Notes: generated from the letters alone by a model not told the origin. A DNA stretch of 35,761 nucleotides from an uncultured Alphaproteobacteria bacterium (GCA_937891825.1 CALAHN010000053.1:1-35761), one strand, 5' to 3'; positions 22,065 to 30,922 are shown, counted from the stretch's first letter. Translations and numbers: made by a program.

Positions 22065-24365
22065 TTACGCTTTGGCGGCCTGGATCGCGCGCCAGATGGT
22101 TTCCGGCGTCGCGGCCCCGCGCCAATCCGTAACGCCGAGTTCGGCGAGCGCATCGAGGATCGCGAGGTTGATCGCGGGGTAGCCGGCGATCGCGCCGGCC
22201 TCGCCGCAACCTTTCACGCCGAACGGGTTGGTCGTGCAGCGCGTCGGGCTGTAGGCCAGATCGAAGCTTGGCAGGTCGTCGGCGCGCGGCAGGGCGTAGT
22301 CCATGAACGAGCCGGTCAGCGGCTGCCCGGTTGCGGGATCGTGGACCGTCTGCTCCAGCAACGCCTGGCCGACGCCCTGGGCGATGCCGCCGTGCACCTG
22401 GCCCGCCGCCACCATGGGATTGACCAGCACGCCGTAATCGTCGACCGCCGTATAGCGCAGCAGCCGCACGACGCCGGTCTCCGGATCGACCTCGACTTCC
22501 GCGACATGGGTTCCGTTCGGGTAGGTCATCGCGTCCCGGGTGAAGCCGTAGAACGTGTCGAGCGGCTCGCCGTCGTCGCGCGCCCTGGCCGCCACGGCCA
22601 GGATATCGACCGCGCGGTTCGAGGCCGTGACGCGGAAGACGCCAGCGTCGAAGGTTATATCCCGCGGCTCCGCTTCGAGCATGCGGGCCGCGACCGGCCT
22701 GGCCTTCTCGACGATGGCCTCGGACGCCCGCCAGATCGCCGTGCCGGCCATGTATGTCGCCCGCGAACTGCCGTGGCCGCCGCCATTGGCGATGGCGTCC
22801 GTATCGCCGTGGATCAACCGTACCCGCTGGTTCGGCACGCCGAGCCGGTCGGTCACGAGCTGGGCGAAGGTCGTCTCGTGGCCCTGGCCGATGGTCTGGG
22901 TGCCGGTGATGAGATCGACGCCGCCACCGGCGCGGAAGCGGATCTCGACATTCTCGTCGGGCGACCCGCCCGTCGCCTTGATATGGCAGGCGAAGCCGAG
23001 GCCGAGGCGCTTTGGCGAGCCTCTGCGGCGTTCGGGAAAGCCCGCCACATCGGCAAGCGCCAGCGCCGCCTCGAACGCTTTGGGAAAATCGCCGCTGTCG
23101 ACGGTGTAGCCGAACCCGTTGGTACGGGGCATGGCGCTCGCCGGCACGAAATTCCGCCGGCGAAGATCGGCCCGGTCGATCCCGGAGACGGCGGCGGCGC
23201 GGTCGACCAGGCGTTCCAGGATATTCACCATTTCCGCGAAGCCGGGGCCGCGCGTCACGCCGATCGGCGTCGTGTTGCTGAGCACGGTCCGCACCCGCAT
23301 GGCGACATCGGGGATGCCGTAGACCGTCCCCGGCAGATGCGCATACTGGTTGGTGTGCACGCCGCCGGTATTGCCGATCATGTAAGCGCCGAGATTGGCG
23401 ACGCTGTCGATCTCCAGCGCGAGGAACCGGCCGTCCGCATCGAGCGCCAGCCTGGCTGCAGCGTCGTGGTCCCGGGCTTGATGGTCGGTCAGGAAGACCT
23501 CGCTCCGGCTGGCGATCCACTTGACCGGGCGGGCCGTCCGGCGCGCCGCCCAGAGCAGCAGCGCCTGTTCGACATAGCCGAAGTTCTTGGCGCCGAAACC
23601 GCCGCCGACATCCGGCGCGACCCAGCGCACATCGGCAGGCTTCGCCCCCAATGCGGCCGCGATGAAATTGCGGTTGCCGTGCACGTTCTGGCTGGAGACA
23701 TGCAAGGTGTAGCGGCCGGTCGCGGGATCGTAGAGGCCGACGCCGCCGCGCGGCTCCATCGGATTAGTGACGACCCGGTGATTGAAGAGCCGCGCTTCGA
23801 CCGTGTGGGCGGCGGCGGCGAAGGCGGCCGCCACGGCGGCGGCGTCGCCGACGCGCCAGTCCATGCAGACATTGCCCGGAACGGCGGGCGACAGTCGCGG
23901 CGCCCCAGGTTCAAGCGCGCCCAGGCCGGTCACGACCGCGGGCAACGGATCGTAGTCGACAGCGACAGCCTCGGCGCCGTCGAGCGCCGCTGCCTTCGTC
24001 CGGGCGATCACGACCGCGACGATTTCCCCGACGAACCGCACGGTCCGATCCGCGATCAGGGGCTGGGCGTCGGCGGCGAAGGGCTCGCCGGTCACCGTGT
24101 TCGCCGCCGCATAGGGCTGGAGCGCCTTCAGGCCGTCCGCCAGCGCGTCCGCCGCCGTCAACACGGCGAGGACGCCGGGCAGCGCCGCCGCCGCCCCGCG
24201 CTCGACGCCGCCCACGCGCGCATGGGCATGGGGGCTTCGCACGAAGGCGGCATGGGCGAGCCCATCGAACGCCATGTCGTCCAGATAGCAGCCGCCGCCC
24301 GTGGCGAAGCGCACGTCTTCGCGGCGTTTGGGGGCGTCGCCGACCCGATCGAATGCGCCGTCCAT
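22065..24365 (-). CDS. orphan molybdopterin-binding subunit, xanthine dehydrogenase/CoxL superfamily
   Basis: 766-residue large subunit without adjacent iron-sulfur or FAD genes. It starts with the substrate-domain motif VRSPHAHARVGGVE, has GGGFGAK at 254-260, QTIGQGHETTFAQL, HGDTDAIANGGGHGSSRA, and KGCGEAGAIAGYPAINLAI with Glu722 as the expected base. The active-site loop reads GVTRGPGFAE (about 369-378) rather than AYRGAGRPE or AYRCSFR. ATG 24365 has GGAGG 5 bases upstream and is preferred to 24377 and 24449. It is divergent from a thiolase-like gene. The substrate is unknown; aldehyde or N-heterocycle oxidation is a family-level guess. Its electron-transfer partners must come from elsewhere. 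Confidence 0.9.
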   Translation of the reverse strand: MDGAFDRVGDAPKRREDVRFATGGGCYLDDMAFDGLAHAAFVRSPHAHARVGGVERGAAAALPGVLAVLTAADALADGLKALQPYAAANTVTGEPFAADAQPLIADRTVRFVGEIVAVVIARTKAAALDGAEAVAVDYDPLPAVVTGLGALEPGAPRLSPAVPGNVCMDWRVGDAAAVAAAFAAAAHTVEARLFNHRVVTNPMEPRGGVGLYDPATGRYTLHVSSQNVHGNRNFIAAALGAKPADVRWVAPDVGGGFGAKNFGYVEQALLLWAARRTARPVKWIASRSEVFLTDHQARDHDAAARLALDADGRFLALEIDSVANLGAYMIGNTGGVHTNQYAHLPGTVYGIPDVAMRVRTVLSNTTPIGVTRGPGFAEMVNILERLVDRAAAVSGIDRADLRRRNFVPASAMPRTNGFGYTVDSGDFPKAFEAALALADVAGFPERRRGSPKRLGLGFACHIKATGGSPDENVEIRFRAGGGVDLITGTQTIGQGHETTFAQLVTDRLGVPNQRVRLIHGDTDAIANGGGHGSSRATYMAGTAIWRASEAIVEKARPVAARMLEAEPRDITFDAGVFRVTASNRAVDILAVAARARDDGEPLDTFYGFTRDAMTYPNGTHVAEVEVDPETGVVRLLRYTAVDDYGVLVNPMVAAGQVHGGIAQGVGQALLEQTVHDPATGQPLTGSFMDYALPRADDLPSFDLAYSPTRCTTNPFGVKGCGEAGAIAGYPAINLAILDALAELGVTDWRGAATPETIWRAIQAAKA

Positions 24366-24489
24366 CCCTGCCTCCATCCTGAAGCCGCCATCCGCCCTGG
24401 CCGCGACTGTAGCGCGGAACGGCTGGCCTTCAAACGGCGCGGCTGCCATGGCACGATCCCCGGACCAACGTCAGGAAAGCGAGCGCATC

Positions 24490-26028
24490 ATGGACGAAAG
24501 CCGTATCCCCATTCTGGTCGGCGCCGGACAGATCACCGGCCGGGAGAGCGATCCCGCCAAGGCCCTCTCGCCGATGGACCTGACCGCAGCCGCCGGACGC
24601 GCCGCCGCCCAGGACGCAGGCGCGGGCCAGGCGCTGCTCGAAGCCCTGGACACGATCGTCCTGCTGCGGTCGTTCTCCGACACCAGTTGGCGCTTCAAGT
24701 CGCCGTTCGGCGGGCCGAGCAATCCGCCGAAGTCGCTGGCGGCCCGCCTGGGCGCGACGAACGCCTCGCGCCTGATCTACACCCATGCTGGCGGGAACAT
24801 GCCGCAATGGTCGATCAACCGCCTGTCGGAAATGGCGACGCGGGGCGAGGTCGAAGCCGCATTGGTTATCGGCGGAGAGGCGCTGGGGACGCAGAAAGCC
24901 GCCGAACGCGGCGGATTGACGCTCGATTGGAACGAGGACGCCGGCGGAGCGCCCGAGGCATGGGGCGTCGGCGCGCGGGGGTGGAGCGACGTGGAGGACC
25001 GGCACCGCATGGCGGGCGCGATCTTCGCCTATCCGCTGTTCGAAACCGCCATTCGCGGCGCGCGCGGCCGCACGATCCAGGAGCACGCGATCCATATGGG
25101 CCGGATGTTCGAGAAGTTCGCCGCCGTCGCGGCCGCCAATCCGCTCGCCGACCGGCGCGACGGCTTCAAGGCGGCCGACATCGCCGCCGTTTCGGCGAAG
25201 AACCCCTATATCGGCTTTCCTTATACCAAGCTGATGAACGCCAACGCTTTTATCGACCAGTCCGCCGCCGTCATCCTGACGACGGTCGCCAAGGCGAAGG
25301 CGCTGGGGATACCGGAAGCGAAATGGGTCTATCTGCACGGCACGGCCGACGCCTATGACCACTGGCACATCAGCGACCGCAGGAATTTCCATTCCTCCCC
25401 CGCCATGCGCATCGTGGCGGAAGAGACGTTCGAAATGGCGGGCTTGGGCCTGGACGACATGACGTTCCTCGACCTCTACAGCTGCTTCCCCTCGGCGGTG
25501 CAGATCGCCTGCGCCGAGATGGGAATCGACGAGGACGACCCGCGCGGCCTGACGATCACCGGCGGCCTTCCCTATTTCGGCGGCCCCGGCAACAACTATG
25601 TCACCCACTCCATCGCCGAGATGATCCAGAAAGTCCGGAGCCAGCCCGGATCGAGGGGCATGATCACCGCGAACGGCAATTACGTGACCAAGCAGTCGGC
25701 CGGCATCTACTCGACCGAACCGACGGCCCGCCCGTTCGCCCCGAAAGACCCGAAAATCTATCAGGCGAAAATCGACGCCGACAAAGGCCCGGTCGTTACG
25801 GACACGCCGTCGGGCAAGGCGACCGTCGAAACCTACTGCGTCATGCACGACCGGAAGGGGCCGAGCTTCGCAATCCTGTTCGGCCGCCTGTCCGAAGGCC
25901 GCCGCTTCATCGCGAACACGCCCGACGATCCGGCCTTGCTGCGGGACATGACCGAGCGGGATTACCTGAACGCATCCGGTCAGGTCGCCGTGGGCGACGA
26001 TGGCCGCGCGATCTTCCGGCCGGAATAG
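24490..26028 (+). CDS. type-1 thiolase-like protein (TLP1 group) with extra C-terminal domain
   Basis: 512-residue thiolase-fold protein. The segment where thiolases carry the nucleophilic Cys reads YTHAGGNMPQ (97-106), and the C-terminal Cys loop is replaced by ITANGNYVTKQSAG. DLYSCFPSAVQIACAEMGI and GGLPYFGGPGNNYVTHSIAEM occupy the usual substrate/CoA region. From about residue 405 there is an additional domain (KATVETYCVMHDRKGPSFAILFGRLSEGRRFIANTP) typical of mycobacterial-type TLP1. Such proteins bind CoA but are reported to lack ordinary thiolase activity. It is followed by an acyl-CoA dehydrogenase 12 bases later. Confidence 0.87.
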   Translation: MDESRIPILVGAGQITGRESDPAKALSPMDLTAAAGRAAAQDAGAGQALLEALDTIVLLRSFSDTSWRFKSPFGGPSNPPKSLAARLGATNASRLIYTHAGGNMPQWSINRLSEMATRGEVEAALVIGGEALGTQKAAERGGLTLDWNEDAGGAPEAWGVGARGWSDVEDRHRMAGAIFAYPLFETAIRGARGRTIQEHAIHMGRMFEKFAAVAAANPLADRRDGFKAADIAAVSAKNPYIGFPYTKLMNANAFIDQSAAVILTTVAKAKALGIPEAKWVYLHGTADAYDHWHISDRRNFHSSPAMRIVAEETFEMAGLGLDDMTFLDLYSCFPSAVQIACAEMGIDEDDPRGLTITGGLPYFGGPGNNYVTHSIAEMIQKVRSQPGSRGMITANGNYVTKQSAGIYSTEPTARPFAPKDPKIYQAKIDADKGPVVTDTPSGKATVETYCVMHDRKGPSFAILFGRLSEGRRFIANTPDDPALLRDMTERDYLNASGQVAVGDDGRAIFRPE

Positions 26029-26040
26029 GCGAAGCGGCCG

Positions 26041-27276
26041 ATGGATTTCAGCCTGCCCCCCGCCACCCAGGCCAGGGTCGACCTGTTGGAAGCTTTCATG
26101 GCGGCGGAAATCCTGCCGCGCGCCCGGCCCTGGCGGGAGGCGGGCCTTAAGGGCGAGTACCCGCCCTTCCTCCAGGACGTGCAGGCCAAGGCCAGGGCGG
26201 CGGGCCTCTGGAACCTCGCTGTCCCGAACCTGCCTGACGGCGCCCCTGGCGAGCGGCTGACCAATATGGAGTTCGCGCCGCTCGCGGAAATCATGGGCCG
26301 CTTCATGGGCGCCCCCAAGGCCTTCAACTGCCACGCGCCCGATGTGCCCAACATGATCATGCTGGCGGACGCCGTGACGCCGGATCAGCGCCGCCAATGG
26401 CTCGATCCCCTGTTGGAGGGCGAGATGCAATCCGCCTTCGCCATGACCGAGCCTGCCCTCGCCTCTTCCGACGCGGCCAATATCGCGACGCGCATCCGCC
26501 CCGACGGGGGCGACTACATCGTCTCCGGCCGGAAATGGTTCATCTCCGGCGGCGGCGCGGCTGACGTGCATCTGGTCATGGGCGTGACCGACCCGGACGC
26601 CCATCCGGCCCGGCGGCAAAGCGTCGTCATCGTGCCGGCCGACGCGCCGGGCGTCCGCAAGATCCGCCCGCTCAGCTTCATCGGCTTCATGGAGCCAGGC
26701 GCGGCCGCCTGGGAGCTTGCCTATGAGGACGTGCGCGTGCCGGCCGAAAACCTGCTCGGCGCGCCGGGCGACGGGTTTCGCCTGGGGCAGGTCCGCCTGG
26801 GGCCAGCCCGCGTGCAACATTGCATGCGCGCCATCGGCCATTCGGAAACATTGATCGCGTTGATGCAGCAACGGGCGCAGGAACGCCGCGCGTTCGGCCA
26901 GCCGATCGGCGATTTCGACAGCGTCCAGCACATGATCGCGCGCAGCCGGATCGACGTGGACCAGGCCCGGCTGCTGACCTGGAAATGCGCGTGGTCGCTC
27001 GACCAGGCGGGCCACCGGGCGGCGCGTCAGGAGGTGTCGATGATCAAGGTCGCGGTCGCCGAAGCCTACCAGCGCATCGCCGACCGGGCGCTCCAGGTCT
27101 TCGGCGCCATGGTCGTATCGACGGACACGCCGATCGCCGACGCCTTCGCCTGGGCCAGGGGCCTCCGCATCTTCGACGGGCCGGATGAAGTGCACCTTCG
27201 CCAGATCTACCGGTTCGAGCCGAAGCCCGACCAGCCGCTCGCCCTTTCGCCGCACATTCTGGAAGCGCCGGTCTGA
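26041..27276 (+). CDS. acyl-CoA dehydrogenase, ACAD10/11 type
   Basis: 411-residue flavoenzyme introducing a trans-2 double bond into an acyl-CoA. The middle strand domain has FAMTEPALASSDAANIAT and YIVSGRKWFISGGG. The C-terminal helical domain has RVQHCMRAIGHSE and QERRAFGQPI. The catalytic region reads FDGPDEVH, where Asp replaces the usual Glu of MCAD-like enzymes, as is typical of ACAD10/11. No phosphotransferase domain is fused. It is in an operon with the TLP1 protein, pointing to degradation of an unusual acyl-CoA, but the substrate cannot be read from sequence. Confidence 0.92.
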   Translation: MDFSLPPATQARVDLLEAFMAAEILPRARPWREAGLKGEYPPFLQDVQAKARAAGLWNLAVPNLPDGAPGERLTNMEFAPLAEIMGRFMGAPKAFNCHAPDVPNMIMLADAVTPDQRRQWLDPLLEGEMQSAFAMTEPALASSDAANIATRIRPDGGDYIVSGRKWFISGGGAADVHLVMGVTDPDAHPARRQSVVIVPADAPGVRKIRPLSFIGFMEPGAAAWELAYEDVRVPAENLLGAPGDGFRLGQVRLGPARVQHCMRAIGHSETLIALMQQRAQERRAFGQPIGDFDSVQHMIARSRIDVDQARLLTWKCAWSLDQAGHRAARQEVSMIKVAVAEAYQRIADRALQVFGAMVVSTDTPIADAFAWARGLRIFDGPDEVHLRQIYRFEPKPDQPLALSPHILEAPV

Positions 27277-27302
27277 GCGAACAGGACGCTGGATCTTCCG
27301 AT

Positions 27303-28088
27303 CTAATCCAGGAAGTCGGCCATGACGGGCGCGTGGTCGGAAGGCTTTTCCCAGCCGCGAACTTCTTTCAGGACGGTCGCGGCCGTCAAGCGTTCGACGG
27401 CGGCCCCGGCGCCCCAGATATGGTCCAGACGGCGGCCCTTGTCGGCGGCGGCCCAGTCGCGGGACCGGTAGCTCCACCAGGAGAAGAGCGGCGTGTCTTC
27501 GGGCACGATCTTGCGCACCAGATCCGTCCACCCGCCGGCCGCCTGCATCGCGCCGAGCGCGTCGGTCTCGACCGGCGTATGGCTCACGACCTTGAGCAAT
27601 TGCTTGTGGGACCAGACGTCCGTCGCCAATGGCGCGACGTTCAGATCGCCGACGAGAATGGCGTTGCGGCCGGCCTGCGCCGCGCCCCATTCCGTCATTT
27701 CCGCAAGAAAATCGAGCTTGTGCCGGAACTTGTCATTGATCTCCGGGTCGGGCTCGTCACCGCCGGCGGGCACATAGAAATTGTGGACTTCGGTGCCGTC
27801 GGGCAAGGCCGCGCCCAGATAGCGGCCATCCTGCTTGCCGCACCAGTCGCGGCCTTCCAGACGGACGAGGGGCAGGCGGGACAGGGTCGCGACGCCGTGA
27901 TATCCCGGAATGCCGTCCATCTCGATATGGGGGAAACCGATCTCGCCGATCGCCTCGAACGGGAATTTGGCGCGGTCAGCCTTGATTTCCTGCAGGCATA
28001 CGACATCGGGCCGACACTCGGCCATCAGCCGGGCTAGGCCCTCAAGCCGCAGACGGACGGAATTGACGTTCCACGTGACCAGCCGCAT
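27303..28088 (-). CDS. xthA: exodeoxyribonuclease III (AP endonuclease)
   Basis: 261-residue Mg-dependent AP endonuclease/3'-exonuclease of base-excision repair. It starts with MRLVTWNVNSVRLRLEGL; Glu in CLQEIKAD binds the metal. HNFYVPAGGDEPD, LVGDLNVAP (catalytic Asp/Asn), RLDHIWG and the terminal SDHAPVMADF (catalytic His) complete the active site. In many alphaproteobacteria xthA lies beside lolA and ftsK; here four genes separate them. A 194-base spacer with hairpins lies upstream. Convergent with the acyl-CoA dehydrogenase, 26 bases away. Confidence 0.96.
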   Translation of the reverse strand: MRLVTWNVNSVRLRLEGLARLMAECRPDVVCLQEIKADRAKFPFEAIGEIGFPHIEMDGIPGYHGVATLSRLPLVRLEGRDWCGKQDGRYLGAALPDGTEVHNFYVPAGGDEPDPEINDKFRHKLDFLAEMTEWGAAQAGRNAILVGDLNVAPLATDVWSHKQLLKVVSHTPVETDALGAMQAAGGWTDLVRKIVPEDTPLFSWWSYRSRDWAAADKGRRLDHIWGAGAAVERLTAATVLKEVRGWEKPSDHAPVMADFLD

Positions 28089-28137
28089 CGCTCAAGCCGC
28101 CCTGGGGCGAGCGACGCCGGTTTGCCGGGAATGGGGG

Positions 28138-28169
28138 AACGCCCGGCCTGGGGGGGCAAGCCGGGCGTT
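28138..28169. repeat. perfect 10-bp inverted repeat in the xthA leader
   Basis: AACGCCCGGC (28138-28147) and GCCGGGCGTT (28160-28169) are perfect reverse complements around a 12-base loop. No T-run follows on either strand, so a simple Rho-independent terminator is unlikely. It lies 50 bases upstream of the xthA ATG, in its probable 5' leader. Function unknown. Confidence 0.7.
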
Positions 28170-28211
28170 CGGGGTGCGGTCATTCGGCTGGCAAGGGGGG
28201 ACTCCGCCGAT

Positions 28212-28229
28212 GCGGCCGCTCCGGGCCGC
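28212..28229. repeat. 6-bp inverted repeat in the spacer upstream of xthA
   Basis: GCGGCC (28212-28217) and GGCCGC (28224-28229) pair around a 6-base loop, 42 bases from the larger hairpin at 28138. Adjacent bases 28231-28282 are markedly AT-richer than the surroundings and could hold the xthA promoter, though no convincing -35/-10 pair is seen. Confidence 0.4.
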
Positions 28230-28282
28230 TGACCTTACAAAACAAATGGGTTGGGCTTTTCTAATTTTCAACCGACGCATCC

Positions 28283-28296
28283 TTACAAATTTGTAA
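28283..28296. promoter_or_regulatory. perfect 14-bp palindrome TTACAAATTTGTAA at the hydrolase stop
   Basis: The palindrome spans the last four codons and stop of the alpha/beta hydrolase gene, at the edge of an AT-rich patch in front of xthA. It has the size and symmetry of a repressor operator, but no regulator can be tied to it, and chance is possible in AT-rich sequence. Confidence 0.3.
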
Positions 28297-29230
28297 CCTG
28301 TCGCTTGACGATCCGGGCGACCGCATCGGGCCGCTCGAACGGCATCATATGGCTGGTTTCGGGGATTCGCTCCAACCGGCCCCGGGGCGCCTGGCGGGCG
28401 GCGACGCCTTGCGCCATGGTCGCCCAACTGGGCGCGACCCCATCGATCGCGGGGTCGCTTTCGACGAACAGGATCGGCCGGTCGAAATGGGCGAGCGCCG
28501 CAAACGTGCTGGTGTCCAGGGTCATGCGGTAAACCGCGGCCTCGGCTTCCGGCGGGCAACGAAGGCGCCATCCGGCCCCATCCGAGGCAGGGACCAGGGT
28601 CGCCTCGGCGAAGGCCTGAAGCATGTCCGGGCGCCAGCGGGCAAAAGCCGGCCGGTCCGCCAGGGACGCGGCGAAGCTTGCCGGATCGGGGAGCTCGCGG
28701 CGGCGCTTCATGGCCCGGGCGGAAAGCTCCGCCCCCACTTCCGCCGCCGGCCCATGCAGCGGCTTGTCCGGCGTCGGCGCGATCGGCGGCTCGAACAGGG
28801 TCATCGAAACAAAGGGCGCAAGGCCGAACACCGCGCCGAGCCGGAGCGCGCCGATCCCGGAGACCGAATGGCCGGCGAAATGCAATGGCTGCGCCGGCGC
28901 CCGGCGGCGCACCGCCTTCACGACCGCGCCAAGATCGAGGCCGAGCCGGTCCGCCGTCATCGCCCGGTCGTAGTCGCCGCCCGGGTCGGCCGAGCCGCCA
29001 TGGGCGCGAAGGTCGGCGGCGAAGATATCGAAATCGAGCGCCAGGTCATCCAGCAAGGGCGCATAGGCGCCGGCGGCGAAGCCATTGGCGTGGCCCCAGA
29101 GCAAAACCGGCCGGCCGCCGCGATTGCCGCGCCATGCATAGGCCGCCAGCGGCAGCCCATCGGCGCCCGAGACCGCGAAGACTTCAGCCGTTGCGGGCGC
29201 AACCGACGGCGCCCTGAGCGCGAGCGCCAC
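28283..29230 (-). CDS. alpha/beta hydrolase
   Basis: 315-residue alpha/beta-hydrolase fold protein. Oxyanion-strand segment LLWGHANGFAAG follows the N-terminal sheet; the nucleophile elbow is FAGHSVSGIGALR (Gly-His-Ser-Val-Ser-Gly). The acid is probably in ILFVESDPAIDG and the catalytic His in PETSHMMPFERPD. No signal peptide is evident, so it is probably cytosolic. The start is inferred to be the GTG at 29230, which overlaps the upstream gene's TAG by one base (TAGTG); longer upstream reading frames run through that gene and lack support. Substrate unknown. Confidence 0.87.
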   Translation of the reverse strand: MALALRAPSVAPATAEVFAVSGADGLPLAAYAWRGNRGGRPVLLWGHANGFAAGAYAPLLDDLALDFDIFAADLRAHGGSADPGGDYDRAMTADRLGLDLGAVVKAVRRRAPAQPLHFAGHSVSGIGALRLGAVFGLAPFVSMTLFEPPIAPTPDKPLHGPAAEVGAELSARAMKRRRELPDPASFAASLADRPAFARWRPDMLQAFAEATLVPASDGAGWRLRCPPEAEAAVYRMTLDTSTFAALAHFDRPILFVESDPAIDGVAPSWATMAQGVAARQAPRGRLERIPETSHMMPFERPDAVARIVKRQVTNL

Positions 29231-30024
29231 TATTCGGCCGCCGCGAGCGCCGGACGCCGCCGCCCGGCGGCATAGTCCCGGACCGCATGGCCAAAGGCCT
29301 CGAACAGTTTCCGGGAGGGCGCATCTTCGCGAAACAGGGCTTCCGGATGCCATTGCACGCCCAGGACCCACCCCGGCGCATCGGGCGCGGAGAGGCCTTC
29401 GATGACGCCGTCGTCGGAGACAGCCTCGATCATCATGCCGGGCGCCGGCCGGTTGACCGCCTGCCCATGCAGCGAGTTCACCATGACCCTGTCCGCGCCG
29501 AACAAGCCGCACAGCACCCCATTGCCCGCGAGCGTGACCGAATGGGCGAGCGCGCCGCGCTCCGCCGGCGGGCGCGACCTGTCCGACCGGTGATCGCGCT
29601 TGCCAGGCAGCAGATGCACGAACTGATGCAAGCTGCCGCCCAGCGCCACGTTCAGCTCCTGAATGCCGCGGCAGACCGCGAAGACCGGAATGCCGCGTTC
29701 GACGGCGGCGCGGATCGTCGGCAGGGTCGTCGCGTCGCGCGCCGGATCGATCGCGACATCCGGGGCCGAAAGCTCATCCGCATAGGTCTCGGGATGCACA
29801 TTAGAGGGGCTGCCGGTCAGCAACAGACCCGCCACATGATCGAGCACGACGGCAGCGTCGAACGCGCCGCCGACGGCCGGCAGGATCACCGGCATGCAGC
29901 CCGAAACCTCCGTCAAGGCTTCCATGTAGCGTTGATTGGCGGCGTGAAACCGGTGGGCGTTGATCTGCTTCACACAGGCCGACACCGCGACAAGCGGCGT
30001 GGCGGACGGACCGGCGGAGGGCAT
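29230..30024 (-). CDS. class-I glutamine amidotransferase-like hydrolase (peptidase C26, PuuD-like)
   Basis: 264-residue protein of the gamma-glutamyl-gamma-aminobutyrate hydrolase family. The nucleophile Cys118 sits in FAVCRGIQELNVALGG; LLLTGSPSNVHP and VNSLHGQAVNRPAPG match the family, and the His/Glu of the triad are in GVQWHPEAL. PuuD removes glutamate from gamma-glutamyl-GABA in putrescine breakdown, but no other put/puu genes are present, so another gamma-glutamyl substrate is possible. It ends in the TAGTG overlap with the hydrolase gene, so the pair is translationally coupled. Confidence 0.92.
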   Translation of the reverse strand: MPSAGPSATPLVAVSACVKQINAHRFHAANQRYMEALTEVSGCMPVILPAVGGAFDAAVVLDHVAGLLLTGSPSNVHPETYADELSAPDVAIDPARDATTLPTIRAAVERGIPVFAVCRGIQELNVALGGSLHQFVHLLPGKRDHRSDRSRPPAERGALAHSVTLAGNGVLCGLFGADRVMVNSLHGQAVNRPAPGMMIEAVSDDGVIEGLSAPDAPGWVLGVQWHPEALFREDAPSRKLFEAFGHAVRDYAAGRRRPALAAAE

Positions 30025-30082
30025 GCGCGTCTTATCCCATCAGAAACATAAGCCCGTCGCGACGGACCCCGCGCCCCGCAGA

Positions 30083-30098
30083 GGCGCGCTAACGCGCC
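30083..30098 (+). terminator. weak hairpin between the SDR and C26 genes
   Basis: GGCGCG (30083-30088) and CGCGCC (30093-30098) pair around CTAA and are followed on the plus strand by CTTTAT. The flanking genes are on the minus strand, where no T-run follows. It may reduce read-through by antisense transcription, or be incidental. The surrounding 132-base spacer may contain a promoter for the C26 gene. Confidence 0.3.
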
Positions 30099-30156
30099 CT
30101 TTATACGACGTTTTCCTGAAGCAGGGGACAAGAGCCGCGGGATTTCCCGGAAAAAA

Positions 30157-30888
30157 TCACGGCCGCCCGCCTGAAATGCGCAGGTTCGCCCCGGCCGTAT
30201 ACGAAGCCTTGTCCGACAAGAGCCACACGATGCCTTCCGCGACTTCTTCCGCCTCGCCGACGCGGCCGAGGGGAATGCCGGGCCCTTGCGTCTTGAGCTT
30301 CGCTTCCGGCGGCATGTCCGTCCGGGTCAGGCCGGGCGAGACCGTGTTCACCCGGATGCCTTTCGGCGCGAGTTCCTGCGCCAGGCCGATCCCGAGGGAG
30401 TTCACCCCGCCCTTCGAGACCGCATAGAGAATGCTCTCATTGGCGCCGCCCTGAGTCGCGCTGCCCGAGGACACATTGACGATGGCCCCGCCGCCCGCTT
30501 GCAGCAAGCGTGGCACGGCCGCCTGAACACAGAGCATGTATCCGGTCACATTGATCGCCAGCACGCGCTCGATATCGGCCTGGGTCAGCTTCTCGAAAGG
30601 GCCGCGCGGGCCGACGACGCCGGCATTGTTCACCAGGGCGTCGAGCCGGCCCCACTTCGCGTCGACGGCCCGAAACATCGCTTCGATGTCGCTGGCGACG
30701 CCCGTATCGCCTTGAACCGTCATGGCCTCGCCGCCGGCGGCTTCGACCGCCGCCGCGGTCTTTGCGGCCGCATCGGCGTCGGCGCGGTAATTGATCGCGA
30801 CCGCCCAGCCCTCGCGGCCGAGCAGCCGGGCCGCCGCCGCCCCGATGCCCCGCCCGCCGCCAGTGATAAGAACGACTTTTTGCGCCAT
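30157..30888 (-). CDS. short-chain dehydrogenase/reductase (FabG-like)
   Basis: 243-residue classical SDR. Cofactor motif TGGGRGIG near residue 9, NNAGVVGPRG, catalytic Ser in NVSSGSATQGG, and catalytic YAVSK (Tyr and Lys). INYRADADA after strand 2 lacks an acidic residue at the end of strand beta-2, which favours NADP(H). The C-terminal ANLRISGGRP closes the fold. The gene may be FabG-like 3-oxoacyl reductase or a dehydrogenase of an unknown alcohol. Strong GGAGGAG precedes the ATG. It is divergent from the ScsC-like gene, with a nested inverted repeat between them. Confidence 0.93.
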   Translation of the reverse strand: MAQKVVLITGGGRGIGAAAARLLGREGWAVAINYRADADAAAKTAAAVEAAGGEAMTVQGDTGVASDIEAMFRAVDAKWGRLDALVNNAGVVGPRGPFEKLTQADIERVLAINVTGYMLCVQAAVPRLLQAGGGAIVNVSSGSATQGGANESILYAVSKGGVNSLGIGLAQELAPKGIRVNTVSPGLTRTDMPPEAKLKTQGPGIPLGRVGEAEEVAEGIVWLLSDKASYTAGANLRISGGRP

Positions 30889-30922
30889 GGCTTGAAGCTC
30901 CTCCGTTCGTGGGCTGCCTGAT

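Noticed and set aside
22341-27690. Frames of over 1000 codons on both strands across the orphan Mo subunit, TLP1 and ACAD genes
   Set aside because: They overlap genes with intact motifs in other frames and carry no recognisable domain.
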